Below the pieces are notes generated by a model. That model did no database searches and had not been told where the DNA came from. It worked only from the letters and a program-made list of their open reading frames with translations. The position numbers and the translations under genes were made by a program. 64,000 bases of DNA from Streptomyces sp. NBC_00162. Lineage in GTDB: Bacteria; Actinomycetota; Actinomycetes; Streptomycetales; Streptomycetaceae. This document shows, in pieces, positions 27,927 to 34,672 of the stretch (positions within the stretch are counted from its first letter, which is position 1; the number at the start of each line of letters is the position of its first letter). The stretch lies in assembly GCF_024611995.1 (NCBI RefSeq), contig NZ_CP102509.1, forward strand, positions 4,960,001 through 5,024,000, given 5' to 3'.

Positions 27927-28057
27927 CGCTTCTTGGCGCTGCTCGGCCTGCGGGTCTTGTCCACGCGGTGGGCGGCGGACGGCTGGTCGGTGCGGGATCG
28001 GTTGGCCAGCTCCTGGAGCTGTCGCATGTGTGCGTAGGCCATCTCGATCGTGTACAC
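27923..28057 (-). CDS. Small conserved basic protein (44 residues)
   Basis: GTG 28057 with AGGAG nine bases upstream opens a 44-codon frame. It starts VYTIEMAYAHMRQLQELANR and ends with a basic tail (DKTRRPSSAKKR). The start forms an amphipathic helix. I recall nearly the same small protein in this position in other streptomycetes, which supports it as real. The function is unknown. It shares a divergent regulatory region with the Lrp gene, and its last codons overlap the end of the ubiX-like gene on the other strand. Confidence 0.7.
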   Translation of the reverse strand: MYTIEMAYAHMRQLQELANRSRTDQPSAAHRVDKTRRPSSAKKR

Positions 28058-28100
28058 GGTGAACCACTCCTGAAGATCGTCATTGATCTGTTGAAAGATT

Positions 28101-28120
28101 CACAGGGTGTTGACCCTGTG
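28101..28120. promoter_or_regulatory. Palindrome CACAGGGT-N4-ACCCTGTG (likely Lrp operator)
   Basis: Perfect eight-base arms lie between the small basic gene and the divergent Lrp gene. The palindrome overlaps the -35 element at 28110, so a protein bound there would block or modulate transcription. Autoregulation by the Lrp protein is the natural inference. Confidence 0.55.
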
Positions 28121-28138
28121 TGCCTTAGATTCTATACC
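28110..28138 (+). promoter_or_regulatory. Promoter for the Lrp gene (TTGACC-N17-TATACC)
   Basis: TTGACC at 28110-28115 and TATACC at 28133-28138 are 17 bases apart, close to a housekeeping consensus. The expected start of transcription near 28145 leaves a leader of about 34 bases before ATG 28179. Confidence 0.55.
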
Positions 28139-28178
28139 TAGACTTGCAGGATCGCCGAATAATGGAAGGCTCCACGTA

Positions 28179-28634
28179 ATGGACACGGTGGACAGGCAGC
28201 TCATCCAGGCACTTCGCGAGAACGGTCGTGCCTCGTATGCGGAGCTGGGCCGTCTCGTGGGCCTTTCCGGCCCCAGCGTCACCGACCGCATCAACCGGCT
28301 GGAGACGGCCGGCGTCATCACCGGCTACCGCGCGACCGTGAACGCGGCCTCGCTCGGCCTCGGCGTCACCGCGCTGATCGGGCTCTCCATGTCCGATGCC
28401 GCCGACCACGAGGACGTCGCCCGGCGGCTGCGCGACCTCGCCGAGATCGAGGACTGCTGGTTCATCGCCGGTGACGACTCCTTCATGCTGAAGGTGCGCG
28501 CCAACGACGTGGACGGCCTGGAGAAGATCATCCGCAGGCTCTCCGGCACCAAGGGCGTTTCCCGCACCCGTACCACCATCGTGCTCTCCACGAAGTGGGA
28601 GAACCGGGTCGGGGAACTTCCGGAGGAAGGCTGA
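28179..28634 (+). CDS. Lrp/AsnC-family regulator
   Basis: This is 151 residues with an N-terminal winged helix (MDTVDRQLIQALRENGRASY, LSGPSVTDRINRLETAGVIT) and a C-terminal RAM ligand-binding domain (CWFIAGDDSFMLKVRANDVD). It is a full-length member of the feast/famine family, which senses amino acids. It lies between ubiX and mqnE in the same direction and may respond to an amino acid linked to menaquinone supply, or just be a neighbour. ATG 28179 has GGAAGG upstream. Confidence 0.9.
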   Translation: MDTVDRQLIQALRENGRASYAELGRLVGLSGPSVTDRINRLETAGVITGYRATVNAASLGLGVTALIGLSMSDAADHEDVARRLRDLAEIEDCWFIAGDDSFMLKVRANDVDGLEKIIRRLSGTKGVSRTRTTIVLSTKWENRVGELPEEG

Positions 28635-28686
28635 GAGTACGGTTGGTCGGGTTGCAGGACAGGCATCTAGAGGAGGCGACCGGTAC

Positions 28687-29850
28687 ATGGACGCTGGGCT
28701 CAAGCGCGAGCTGGAGGAGAAGGTCCGCTCCGGCGAGCGGCTGACCCGTGAGGACGGCATCGCCCTCTACGAGTCGGACGACCTGGCCTGGCTCGGTGGC
28801 CTCGCCCACGAGGTGCGCACGCGCAAGAACGGCGACGTCGTCCACTTCAACGTCAACCGCCACCTCAACATGACGAACGTGTGCACCGCTTCGTGCGCGT
28901 ACTGCTCGTTCCAGCGCAAGCCGGGCGAGAAGGACGCGTACACGATGCGCATCGAGGAGGCCGTGCGCCTGGCCAAGGCCATGGAGAACGACAACCTCAC
29001 CGAGCTGCACATCGTCAACGGCCTGCACCCGAACCTGCCGTGGCGCTACTACCCGCGCTCGCTGTCCGAACTGAAGAAGGCGCTGCCGAACGTCTCGCTG
29101 AAGGCGTTCACGGCGACGGAGATCCACCACTTCGAGACGATCTCCGGCATGTCCGCCTCGGACATCCTGGACGAACTGATCGAGGCCGGCCTGGAGTCGC
29201 TCACCGGCGGCGGCGCGGAGATCTTCGACTGGGAGGTCCGGCAGCACATCGTCGACCACCGCACCCACTGGGAGGACTGGTCGCGCATCCACCGGCTGGC
29301 GCACTCGAAGGGTCTCAAGACCCCTTCGACGATGCTGTACGGGCACATCGAGGAGCCGCGCCACCGCGTGGACCACGTGCTGCGGCTGCGCGAGCTCCAG
29401 GACGAGACCGGTGGCTTCCAGGTCTTCATCCCGCTGCGCTACCAGCACGACTTCGTGGACATGCAGGACGGCAAGGTGCGCAACAAGCTCCAGGCGCGGA
29501 CGACGATGGCGACGGGCGCCGAGGCGCTCAAGACCTTCGCCGTCTCGCGACTGCTCTTCGACAACGTGCCGCACGTCAAGGTCTTCTGGGTGATGCACGG
29601 CGTGCAGACCGCCCAGCTCGCGCTCCAGCACGGCGCGGACGACATGGACGGCTCGGTCGTCGAGTACAAGATCACGCACGACGCGGACAACTACGGCACC
29701 CCGAACAAGCTGGGCCGTGAGGATCTGCTGGAGCTGATCCGGGAGGCGGGCTTCCGCCCGGTCGAGCGCAACACGCGCTACGAGATCATCCGCGAGTACC
29801 CCGGCCCGGACGCGGGTCTGCGCGAGACCCCGCAGGCGATGCGGGTCTGA
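28687..29850 (+). CDS. mqnE: Aminofutalosine synthase (radical SAM)
   Basis: This is a 387-residue radical SAM enzyme. The cluster motif is NVCTASCAYCSF with C66, C70 and C73. It also has NGLHPNLPWRYYPRSLSELK, LTGGGAEIFDWEVR and a C-terminal ADNYGTPNKLGREDLLELI. MqnE joins chorismate-derived enolpyruvyl benzoate to SAM to make aminofutalosine. The related MqnC has a similar fold, but the length and neighbourhood (MqnP, UbiX, UbiD) favour MqnE. A terminator follows at 29877. Confidence 0.9.
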   Translation: MDAGLKRELEEKVRSGERLTREDGIALYESDDLAWLGGLAHEVRTRKNGDVVHFNVNRHLNMTNVCTASCAYCSFQRKPGEKDAYTMRIEEAVRLAKAMENDNLTELHIVNGLHPNLPWRYYPRSLSELKKALPNVSLKAFTATEIHHFETISGMSASDILDELIEAGLESLTGGGAEIFDWEVRQHIVDHRTHWEDWSRIHRLAHSKGLKTPSTMLYGHIEEPRHRVDHVLRLRELQDETGGFQVFIPLRYQHDFVDMQDGKVRNKLQARTTMATGAEALKTFAVSRLLFDNVPHVKVFWVMHGVQTAQLALQHGADDMDGSVVEYKITHDADNYGTPNKLGREDLLELIREAGFRPVERNTRYEIIREYPGPDAGLRETPQAMRV

Positions 29851-29876
29851 CGCCGCGTCGCGCGAGGCATGCGGCG

Positions 29877-29905
29877 AGCCCCGGTCCGATGTGCGGGCCG
29901 GGGCT
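29877..29905 (+). terminator. Terminator after mqnE
   Basis: Arms AGCCCCGG and CCGGGGCT, extended by inner pairs, are followed by TCGTT. The hairpin begins 26 bases past the mqnE stop. Confidence 0.6.
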
Positions 29906-29908
29906 TCG

Positions 29909-29937
29909 TTGCCAGCGGTGACGGTAATGGATAATCT
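29909..29937 (+). promoter_or_regulatory. Promoter TTGCCA-N17-TAATCT, probably leaderless transcript
   Basis: The -35 at 29909-29914 and -10 at 29932-29937 are 17 bases apart. The expected transcription start, seven bases later, is the GTG at 29944 itself. No ribosome site precedes this GTG, in agreement with leaderless translation. Confidence 0.55.
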
Positions 29938-29943
29938 TTCGCT

Positions 29944-30468
29944 GTGACCCTTACTTTCACTCTGGATCCGGTCATCGACCCCGCCCTGCGTGACGGCATC
30001 CTGTCGCTGTGGGCCGACGTCTCCAACGCGGGCGGCGCCGTGGGCTTCGTGCCCCCGGTCACCCCCGACGACATCCGCCCGGCGCTGATCACGCAGCTCA
30101 CCGCGGTCGCCGACGGGGGCACCCGGCTCCTCGTCGGGCACGACGGGGCGGGCGAGGTCGCCGCGACCGCCTTCCTCACCCACAACACGCACCGGCTCCA
30201 ACTGCATTGGGTGTGGGCCTACACGGTGATGGTCCACCCGCGCCACCAGGGCAAGGGGTACGGCCGCGACCTGATGGCCGCGGCGGCGGACGCGGCCCGC
30301 TCCCTCGAGGGCATCGACGCGATCCGCCTCGGCTGCCGCGGCGGCCACGGCCTGGAGCACTTCTACGCGTCCTGCGGCTACAAGGAGGTCGGGCGAGTCC
30401 CCGACGCCATCCGCGTCGCCCCCGGCGACGACCGCGACGACATCACGATGCTGCTGCCGTTGCACTGA
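29944..30468 (+). CDS. GNAT-family N-acetyltransferase
   Basis: This is a 174-residue protein with the acetyl-CoA loop VMVHPRHQGKGYGRDLM and a C-terminal HGLEHFYASCGYKEVGR, the usual final beta-strand and helix of GNAT enzymes. The substrate is not evident. Its GTG start is supported by the promoter position described at 29909. A short GGGGGTACCCCC hairpin lies just after the stop. Confidence 0.88.
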   Translation: MTLTFTLDPVIDPALRDGILSLWADVSNAGGAVGFVPPVTPDDIRPALITQLTAVADGGTRLLVGHDGAGEVAATAFLTHNTHRLQLHWVWAYTVMVHPRHQGKGYGRDLMAAAADAARSLEGIDAIRLGCRGGHGLEHFYASCGYKEVGRVPDAIRVAPGDDRDDITMLLPLH

Positions 30469-30477
30469 GCCGCCGCC

Positions 30478-30489
30478 GGGGGTACCCCC
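30478..30489 (+). terminator. Short hairpin after the GNAT gene
   Basis: GGGGGTACCCCC is a perfect 12-base palindrome nine bases past the stop codon. It is weak as a terminator because it has almost no loop. Confidence 0.25.
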
Positions 30490-30569
30490 AGCGGGCCGGA
30501 GAGGGCGAGCGGCGTGCTTCACTGGATGGGCACGTGCCGCCGTACGAAGACGAGAAAGAAGGGGTCACC

Positions 30570-30875
30570 GTGTCCCTCAAGCCGAGCGCGACGATCCGCT
30601 ACACCGCGATGCGTCTGGGCATCTTCGTCGGATGCCTCGTCGTCGTCGCCGTCCTGGTCCGCCTCCGCTGGGTGCCCGCCGGGCTCGGGGACGCCAACTT
30701 CGCCTGGATCGTGCTGCTGGCCCTCGTCCTCTCCGCTCCGCTCTCCTTCGTGCTGCTGCGCAAGCAGCGCGACGAGATGTCCCAGCAGATCTCCGGCCGC
30801 GTGGCGGGCGCGAAGCAGACGCTCGCCGAGAACCGCAGCCAGGAGGACGCGGCCGACGACGCCGCGCGCGCCTGA
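30570..30875 (+). CDS. DUF4229 small membrane protein
   Basis: This 101-residue protein starts at GTG 30570 with AAGGGG upstream. It has two membrane helices, LGIFVGCLVVVAVLVRL and FAWIVLLALVLSAPLSFVLL, then a charged tail (RKQRDEMSQQISGRVAG). This is the DUF4229 family, widespread in Actinobacteria and without known function. It is followed by a strong hairpin at 30925. Confidence 0.85.
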   Translation: MSLKPSATIRYTAMRLGIFVGCLVVVAVLVRLRWVPAGLGDANFAWIVLLALVLSAPLSFVLLRKQRDEMSQQISGRVAGAKQTLAENRSQEDAADDAARA

Positions 30876-30924
30876 GCTTCTGGCGCCGGGGTCGCGTTGA
30901 CCTCCCGTTAGCTTCATCACACAC

Positions 30925-30971
30925 CGAACGCCCCAGTACCGGGTTCACCGCCCGCAGTGCTGGGGCGTTCG
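30925..30971 (+). terminator. Terminator after the DUF4229 gene
   Basis: Perfect 12-bp arms CGAACGCCCCAG and CTGGGGCGTTCG flank a 23-base loop, 49 bases past the stop codon. Confidence 0.55.
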
Positions 30972-30991
30972 TGCGTGGCCGTCTCAAAGAA

Positions 30992-31014
30992 CCCCTTTGA
31001 GATTCTCAAAGGGG
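30992..31014. promoter_or_regulatory. Perfect palindrome overlapping the leader-peptide promoter
   Basis: CCCCTTTGAG-ATT-CTCAAAGGGG has 10-base perfect arms and covers the -35 element TTGAGA (30997-31002). A repressor binding here would shut the promoter. It could also fold as a hairpin, but it lies upstream of the expected transcription start. Confidence 0.6.
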
Positions 31015-31026
31015 AAGTGTTAGCGT
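30997..31026 (+). promoter_or_regulatory. Promoter TTGAGA-N18-TAGCGT for the polycysteine leader
   Basis: The -35 at 30997 and -10 at 31021-31026 are 18 bases apart. The predicted start near 31033 is next to the leader-peptide ATG at 31034, so the mRNA would be leaderless. No ribosome site is visible before that ATG. Confidence 0.55.
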
Positions 31027-31033
31027 GTTCAAC

Positions 31034-31135
31034 ATGTCGACCACAGTTGCGCACCCGATGACCGCGAGCGTCCCGCTCGTGGCGCGCCTGCACGTCGACC
31101 TCTGCCGCCGCGCCTCCGCGGCCTGTTGCTGTTGA
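31034..31135 (+). CDS. Polycysteine leader peptide (33 residues, ends Cys-Cys-Cys)
   Basis: The frame runs from ATG 31034 to TGA 31133-31135. It contains LVARLHVDLCRRASAACCC, and the last three sense codons are TGT TGC TGT. The RLHVDLCRRASA block is the hallmark of short leader peptides that precede sulfur-related genes in Streptomyces. In mycobacteria, leaderless polycysteine short ORFs are known to act as cysteine-responsive attenuators: when charged tRNA-Cys is scarce, the ribosome stalls at the Cys run and downstream expression rises. Here the downstream gene is a TcyP-like symporter. Confidence 0.85.
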   Translation: MSTTVAHPMTASVPLVARLHVDLCRRASAACCC

Positions 31136-31159
31136 TCCGCATCGCGAGCTGAATCGATA

Positions 31160-31196
31160 CAGCAGCGGTCCCGGCCGGCCGCCCTTCTGGCTGCTG
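31160..31196 (+). promoter_or_regulatory. Hairpin between leader peptide and symporter (attenuator candidate)
   Basis: CAGCAGC and GCTGCTG enclose a GC-rich inner part (GGTCCCGGCCGGCCGCC). It starts 24 bases after the leader stop and ends 66 bases before the symporter start, so a stalled ribosome could influence it. A C-rich run follows at 31208-31218. There is no T tract. The mechanism (termination, Rho access, or hiding the ribosome site) cannot be read from sequence. Confidence 0.4.
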
Positions 31197-31262
31197 CCGC
31201 ACCGCATCACCCCCCCCCGCAGAACTTCCCCCTGTCTTCGTGCGCACCCCCGGAGAGTGTCC

Positions 31263-32594
31263 GTGTCCGCGTCCCCCCAGGCCCAGGCTCCCGCCAAGGC
31301 CTCGTTCAAGTTCCCCTTCTGGGCCCAGATCATCGCCGGTCTGGCCCTCGGCGTCCTCTTCGGCTGGATCGCCCGCAGCCAGGACGTCAGTTGGCTCGGC
31401 ACCACCCTGGAGAAGACCGGCGACATCTTCGTCCAGCTGCTGAAGCTGGCCATCGCCCCGCTCGTCTTCTTCGCGATCCTGGTGTCCATCACCAACCTGC
31501 GGAAGGTGAACAACGCCGCGCGGCTTGCCTCGCGCACGCTGCTCTGGTTCATGATCACCTCGCTGATCGCGGTCGGCATAGGCATAGCCATCGGCCTGCT
31601 GACCGACCCGGGCTCGGGCACCGGCCTCACCGCGGCCGACGGCAAGGAGCCCAAGAAGGCCGGCTCCTGGATCGACTTCCTGACCGGGATCGTGCCGACG
31701 GACATCGTCACGCCGTTCACCGAGCTGAAGGTCCTTCAGATCGTCTTCCTGGCCGTCGTCGCCGGCATCGCCGCCCTCCAGCTCGGCAACAAGGCCAAGC
31801 CGGTCCTCGACCTCGCCGAGTCCGTGCTGGAGCTGCTCCAGAAGGCCCTGTGGTGGGTCATCCGCCTCGCCCCGATCGGCACCATCGGCCTGATCGGCAC
31901 CGCGATCGCCACGTACGGCTGGGAGCTCATCGGCAAGTACGCGACCTTCACCGCCGACATCTACATCGGCTGCGCCCTGGTGATGTTCGGCGTGTACCCG
32001 CTGCTGCTCGCCACGGTCGCCAAGGTCAGCCCGCTGCAGTTCTTCAAGGGCGCCTGGCCCGCCATCCAGCTGGCCTTCGTCTCCCGCTCCTCGGTCGGCA
32101 CCATGCCGGTCACCCAGAAGGTCACCGAGCGCCTCGGCGTCCCGAAGGAGTACGCCTCCTTCGCCGTCCCGTTCGGCGCCACCACGAAGATGGACGGCTG
32201 CGCCGCGATCTACCCGGCGCTCGCCGCGATCTTCATCGCGCAGATCTTCGACGTGCAGCTGGGCATCAAGGAGTACCTGCTCATCGTGTTCGTCTCGGTC
32301 ATCGGCTCGGCCGCGACGGCCGGTCTGACCGGCGCCACGGTCATGCTGACGCTGACCCTGTCCACGCTGGGCCTGCCGCTGGCGGGCGTCGGCCTGCTGA
32401 TGGCGATCGACCCGATCCTGGACATGATGCGCACCGCCACCAACGTGGCCGGCCAGGCGCTGGTCCCGGTCATCGTCTCGGCCCGTGAGGGGATCCTGGA
32501 CAAGGAGGCCTACGCCTCCGCCTCGGCCTCCCCGCTGGACGAGCCCGCCCCGGCGCAGCCCGCGAAGGCGGACCCGGTCCCCGTGGCCGCCTGA
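31263..32594 (+). CDS. DAACS-family cation symporter, probably for cystine (TcyP-like)
   Basis: This is a 443-residue transporter of the dicarboxylate/amino acid:cation symporter family with about eight helices and two re-entrant loops. The substrate loops are SRSSVGTMPVTQKV and GATTKMDGCAAIYPAL. In glutamate/dicarboxylate members the second reads NMDGT, and the Cys-Ala-x-Tyr-Pro form here resembles, from memory, the cystine carriers TcyP/YdjN. The Cys-Cys-Cys leader upstream supports this independently. I prefer GTG 31263 because GGAGAG is properly spaced to it; GTG 31257 is directly behind that site. A strong terminator follows. Confidence 0.8.
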   Translation: MSASPQAQAPAKASFKFPFWAQIIAGLALGVLFGWIARSQDVSWLGTTLEKTGDIFVQLLKLAIAPLVFFAILVSITNLRKVNNAARLASRTLLWFMITSLIAVGIGIAIGLLTDPGSGTGLTAADGKEPKKAGSWIDFLTGIVPTDIVTPFTELKVLQIVFLAVVAGIAALQLGNKAKPVLDLAESVLELLQKALWWVIRLAPIGTIGLIGTAIATYGWELIGKYATFTADIYIGCALVMFGVYPLLLATVAKVSPLQFFKGAWPAIQLAFVSRSSVGTMPVTQKVTERLGVPKEYASFAVPFGATTKMDGCAAIYPALAAIFIAQIFDVQLGIKEYLLIVFVSVIGSAATAGLTGATVMLTLTLSTLGLPLAGVGLLMAIDPILDMMRTATNVAGQALVPVIVSAREGILDKEAYASASASPLDEPAPAQPAKADPVPVAA

Positions 32595-32607
32595 CGCTTC
32601 CGCACTC

Positions 32608-32645
32608 GCCGCAGCCCCCGCCCCCGTCCGGGCGGGGGCTGCGGC
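32608..32645. terminator. Strong terminator between convergent genes
   Basis: Perfect 16-bp arms GCCGCAGCCCCCGCCC and GGGCGGGGGCTGCGGC flank a six-base loop. It lies between the symporter and the convergent small membrane gene, whose stop is at 32650, so it may serve both. Confidence 0.7.
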
Positions 32646-32649
32646 GTGC

Positions 32650-32994
32650 TCAGCCCAGGGTCTCCCCGCGGATGTACGCGATCGTCCCGAGCACGACCGG
32701 CACGGCGAGCCACCACGGGCCCATGGCCCGGCGGACGCTGGGGATGAGGGTGATGAGCAGGCCCAGCACGCTGAGGCACACGGAAACGAAGCACATCGCG
32801 GCGGTGTTCTCGTAGCCCTGGTGGTCCCATTCGGCCTGCGGCCCGGCGAACACGGCCAGGAACACGGCAGCGGCGTTCAGCAGGTGGATGATCCCGAGCG
32901 GGACCCCGAGCACCCAGCGCAGACATCCCCGGTCCTCGGGCAGGTCGATGTTCTCGCGCGGCAGCCTCAGCCGAGCGTCGCGATACGCACCCAC
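32650..32994 (-). CDS. Small membrane protein, paralogue of the preceding gene
   Basis: From GTG 32994 this is 114 residues; the exact start is uncertain and a shorter form beginning near LPRENIDLPEDRG is possible. The body has three membrane helices (VLGVPLGIIHLLNAAAVFLA, FVSVCLSVLGLLITLI, WWLAVPVVLGTIAYI). It is clearly a copy of the upstream gene: shared blocks include GVPLG-(I/L)-(I/V)-HLLNAA and ITLIP-x-VRR-x-MG-x-WWLA. It ends the operon of the lysozyme-like WXG protein. It is an immunity or accessory candidate by position only. Confidence 0.65.
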   Translation of the reverse strand: MGAYRDARLRLPRENIDLPEDRGCLRWVLGVPLGIIHLLNAAAVFLAVFAGPQAEWDHQGYENTAAMCFVSVCLSVLGLLITLIPSVRRAMGPWWLAVPVVLGTIAYIRGETLG

Positions 32995-33287
32995 GCGATC
33001 ACCCCCAGGACGAGGGGCGGGGCGAGCCACCACAGGCCCATGGTCCGGCGGACGGGAGGGATGAGGGTGATCAGGATCCCGGTCACGCTCAGGAAGACGG
33101 CGAGCAGGCAGGCCAGCTCGGTTCCGCCGTACCCCTGGGTGTCCCATTCGCCTGCCGGGCCCGCCGACACGGCGAGATAGACGAGGGCGGCGTTCAGCAG
33201 GTGGACGAGCCCGAGAGGCACTCCGAACACCCAGCGCACCCATCGACGGTCCCTGGCCAGGGCGCCGTCCCCGCAGCCGTCCGTCAT
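32967..33287 (-). CDS. Small membrane protein, first of a tandem pair
   Basis: This 106-residue protein from ATG 33287 has three membrane helices (VFGVPLGLVHLLNAALVYLA, LAVFLSVTGILITLIP, LWWLAPPLVLGVIAWV). Its start overlaps the stop of the lysozyme-like gene by four bases, so the two are coupled. The next gene is its duplicate. Small membrane proteins encoded right behind wall-active effectors are often immunity proteins. Here that is an inference from order and duplication. Confidence 0.7.
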   Translation of the reverse strand: MTDGCGDGALARDRRWVRWVFGVPLGLVHLLNAALVYLAVSAGPAGEWDTQGYGGTELACLLAVFLSVTGILITLIPPVRRTMGLWWLAPPLVLGVIAWVRIATLG

Positions 33288-34672
33288 CGCATCGCGTCCT
33301 TCACCTTGCCGAGATTGTCGCCGAAATCATTGCCGTAGTTCTGGGCCTTGTCAGACTCCCAGTACGGGCCGCCGTTGTAGCGGGCGGCGATCTCCCGCAT
33401 CTGGGCATCGGTCAGCTGGTCGGCGGGAACGTCGCCGTAGCCCGCCTCCGCCTTGATCTGGGCAAGGAAACCAGCGGCGATGAAAGCATTCTGCTTCGGG
33501 TCCTGCAATGACTCCTCGACGAGGTCGCGCTGGTCGCCGGTGAGGTGCGCCGGATCGTAGCCGAGCACTTCGGCCCCGCGCCGGACCTGGATGGCGATCG
33601 GGCCGAAGGAGGTCTCGTCGGGTGCTCCCCCCGCCCGGCTGAAGAGGTTCTCGGGGGTGATGGGGCTCAGGAAGGTATCGGCCAGACCGCGTGCCGTGTC
33701 GACACCGTCGTCGATGATCCCGTACTGGCCGCCGATCTCCTTCCAGGCGATGCCCGCGACCAGCTCTTCGGGCAGCCCGGAGCGCTGGGCAGCGGCGCGC
33801 AGGATCGCCTTGTTGTGGGAGATCCACTCGGCCCTCTCCTTGTCGTTGCCCGGCGGGTCCCAGTAGTTGTCGTCCGCCTCCGGCAGCCCTGCGACCCGCA
33901 TCCGGATGTCACGCAGCTCCGGCGACATCTCGGCGTTCCCGAGCGGCCCCGTCATCTCCCGCTTGGGGCCGCTGCCCGGCAGATGGGTCAGCGGGCTGGT
34001 GCGGGCCTCCGCGGCCTCCCGGCGGATGTCCGCCATGGCCGCGTACAGGTCGGGCCGGCTGCCGCCGCCCTGCATCTTGAAGTCGGGCAGCAACTCGTAC
34101 GCCTGCTGGAGCGCGTGCACGCACGTGCTGCGGGCCTCCTGCTCGGTGGTCTTCGCCAGCTGGAAGCTGCCGCCCGCGCCGTCGTGGAGCCGGTTCGCCT
34201 CGTCCCGGATGTCGTCCACGTCCATCGTGACCTCGGCCATCCAGTCGAAGACCCCGGTCGTGGCGCGCATGTCCTCCCACTGGCGCATGGGCTCGGCCTC
34301 CTGCGCGACCTTGGTGATCGCGGTGCCCTTCGTACCGATCAGCGCGGCGAGTGCCCGCTCGCAGCGCTTGCCGTCGCGGTAGTGGGTCTTGGCGGTGGCC
34401 AGGGCCAGGGCATAGGCGTTCAGGGCACTGGCCGCCTTGTCGTAGCCCTCGGCCATGTGGGTCACCAACTGGCGGGCCTCGGCGAGGCGTGAGGTGTACG
34501 TGTGGCTGCCGTCGCTCTGCCACTGCGTACGGGTCTCCGCCCGCCGGGCGGGCTCCTCCACCTGGACGAGGAGGTCGCGCAGCCGGCGGAACTCGGCGGC
34601 GTTGCGCTCGACGAGGGGAGGGTTGCACTCCTCCAGGAACTCGACGTCCTTGCGATGGCTGAGCCCGCTCAC
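33284..34672 (-). CDS. WXG-like helical protein with C-terminal lysozyme/transglycosylase-like domain
   Basis: This is 462 residues from GTG 34672, coupled by GTGA to the small partner gene. Residues 1-230 are helical with coiled-coil character (LNAYALALATAKTHYRDGKR) like type VII effectors. Residues about 295-462 look like a lysozyme-fold or SLT transglycosylase domain: catalytic Glu candidate E312 in LVAGIAWKEIGGQYGI, then FGPIAIQVRRGAEVLG and REIAARYNGGPYWES. The YNGG motif is typical of transglycosylases. A wall-cutting secreted effector is the best reading. There is no signal peptide, which also points to a type VII-like route. Confidence 0.72.
   Translation of the reverse strand: MSGLSHRKDVEFLEECNPPLVERNAAEFRRLRDLLVQVEEPARRAETRTQWQSDGSHTYTSRLAEARQLVTHMAEGYDKAASALNAYALALATAKTHYRDGKRCERALAALIGTKGTAITKVAQEAEPMRQWEDMRATTGVFDWMAEVTMDVDDIRDEANRLHDGAGGSFQLAKTTEQEARSTCVHALQQAYELLPDFKMQGGGSRPDLYAAMADIRREAAEARTSPLTHLPGSGPKREMTGPLGNAEMSPELRDIRMRVAGLPEADDNYWDPPGNDKERAEWISHNKAILRAAAQRSGLPEELVAGIAWKEIGGQYGIIDDGVDTARGLADTFLSPITPENLFSRAGGAPDETSFGPIAIQVRRGAEVLGYDPAHLTGDQRDLVEESLQDPKQNAFIAAGFLAQIKAEAGYGDVPADQLTDAQMREIAARYNGGPYWESDKAQNYGNDFGDNLGKVKDAMR

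Noticed and set aside
30917..31720. Long minus-strand open frame of 267 codons
   Set aside because: It runs antisense through a terminator, a leader peptide and a well-supported transporter gene. This is a GC-bias artefact.
32485..33180. Plus-strand frame of 231 codons
   Set aside because: It crosses the strong terminator at 32608 and lies antisense to the duplicated membrane genes.
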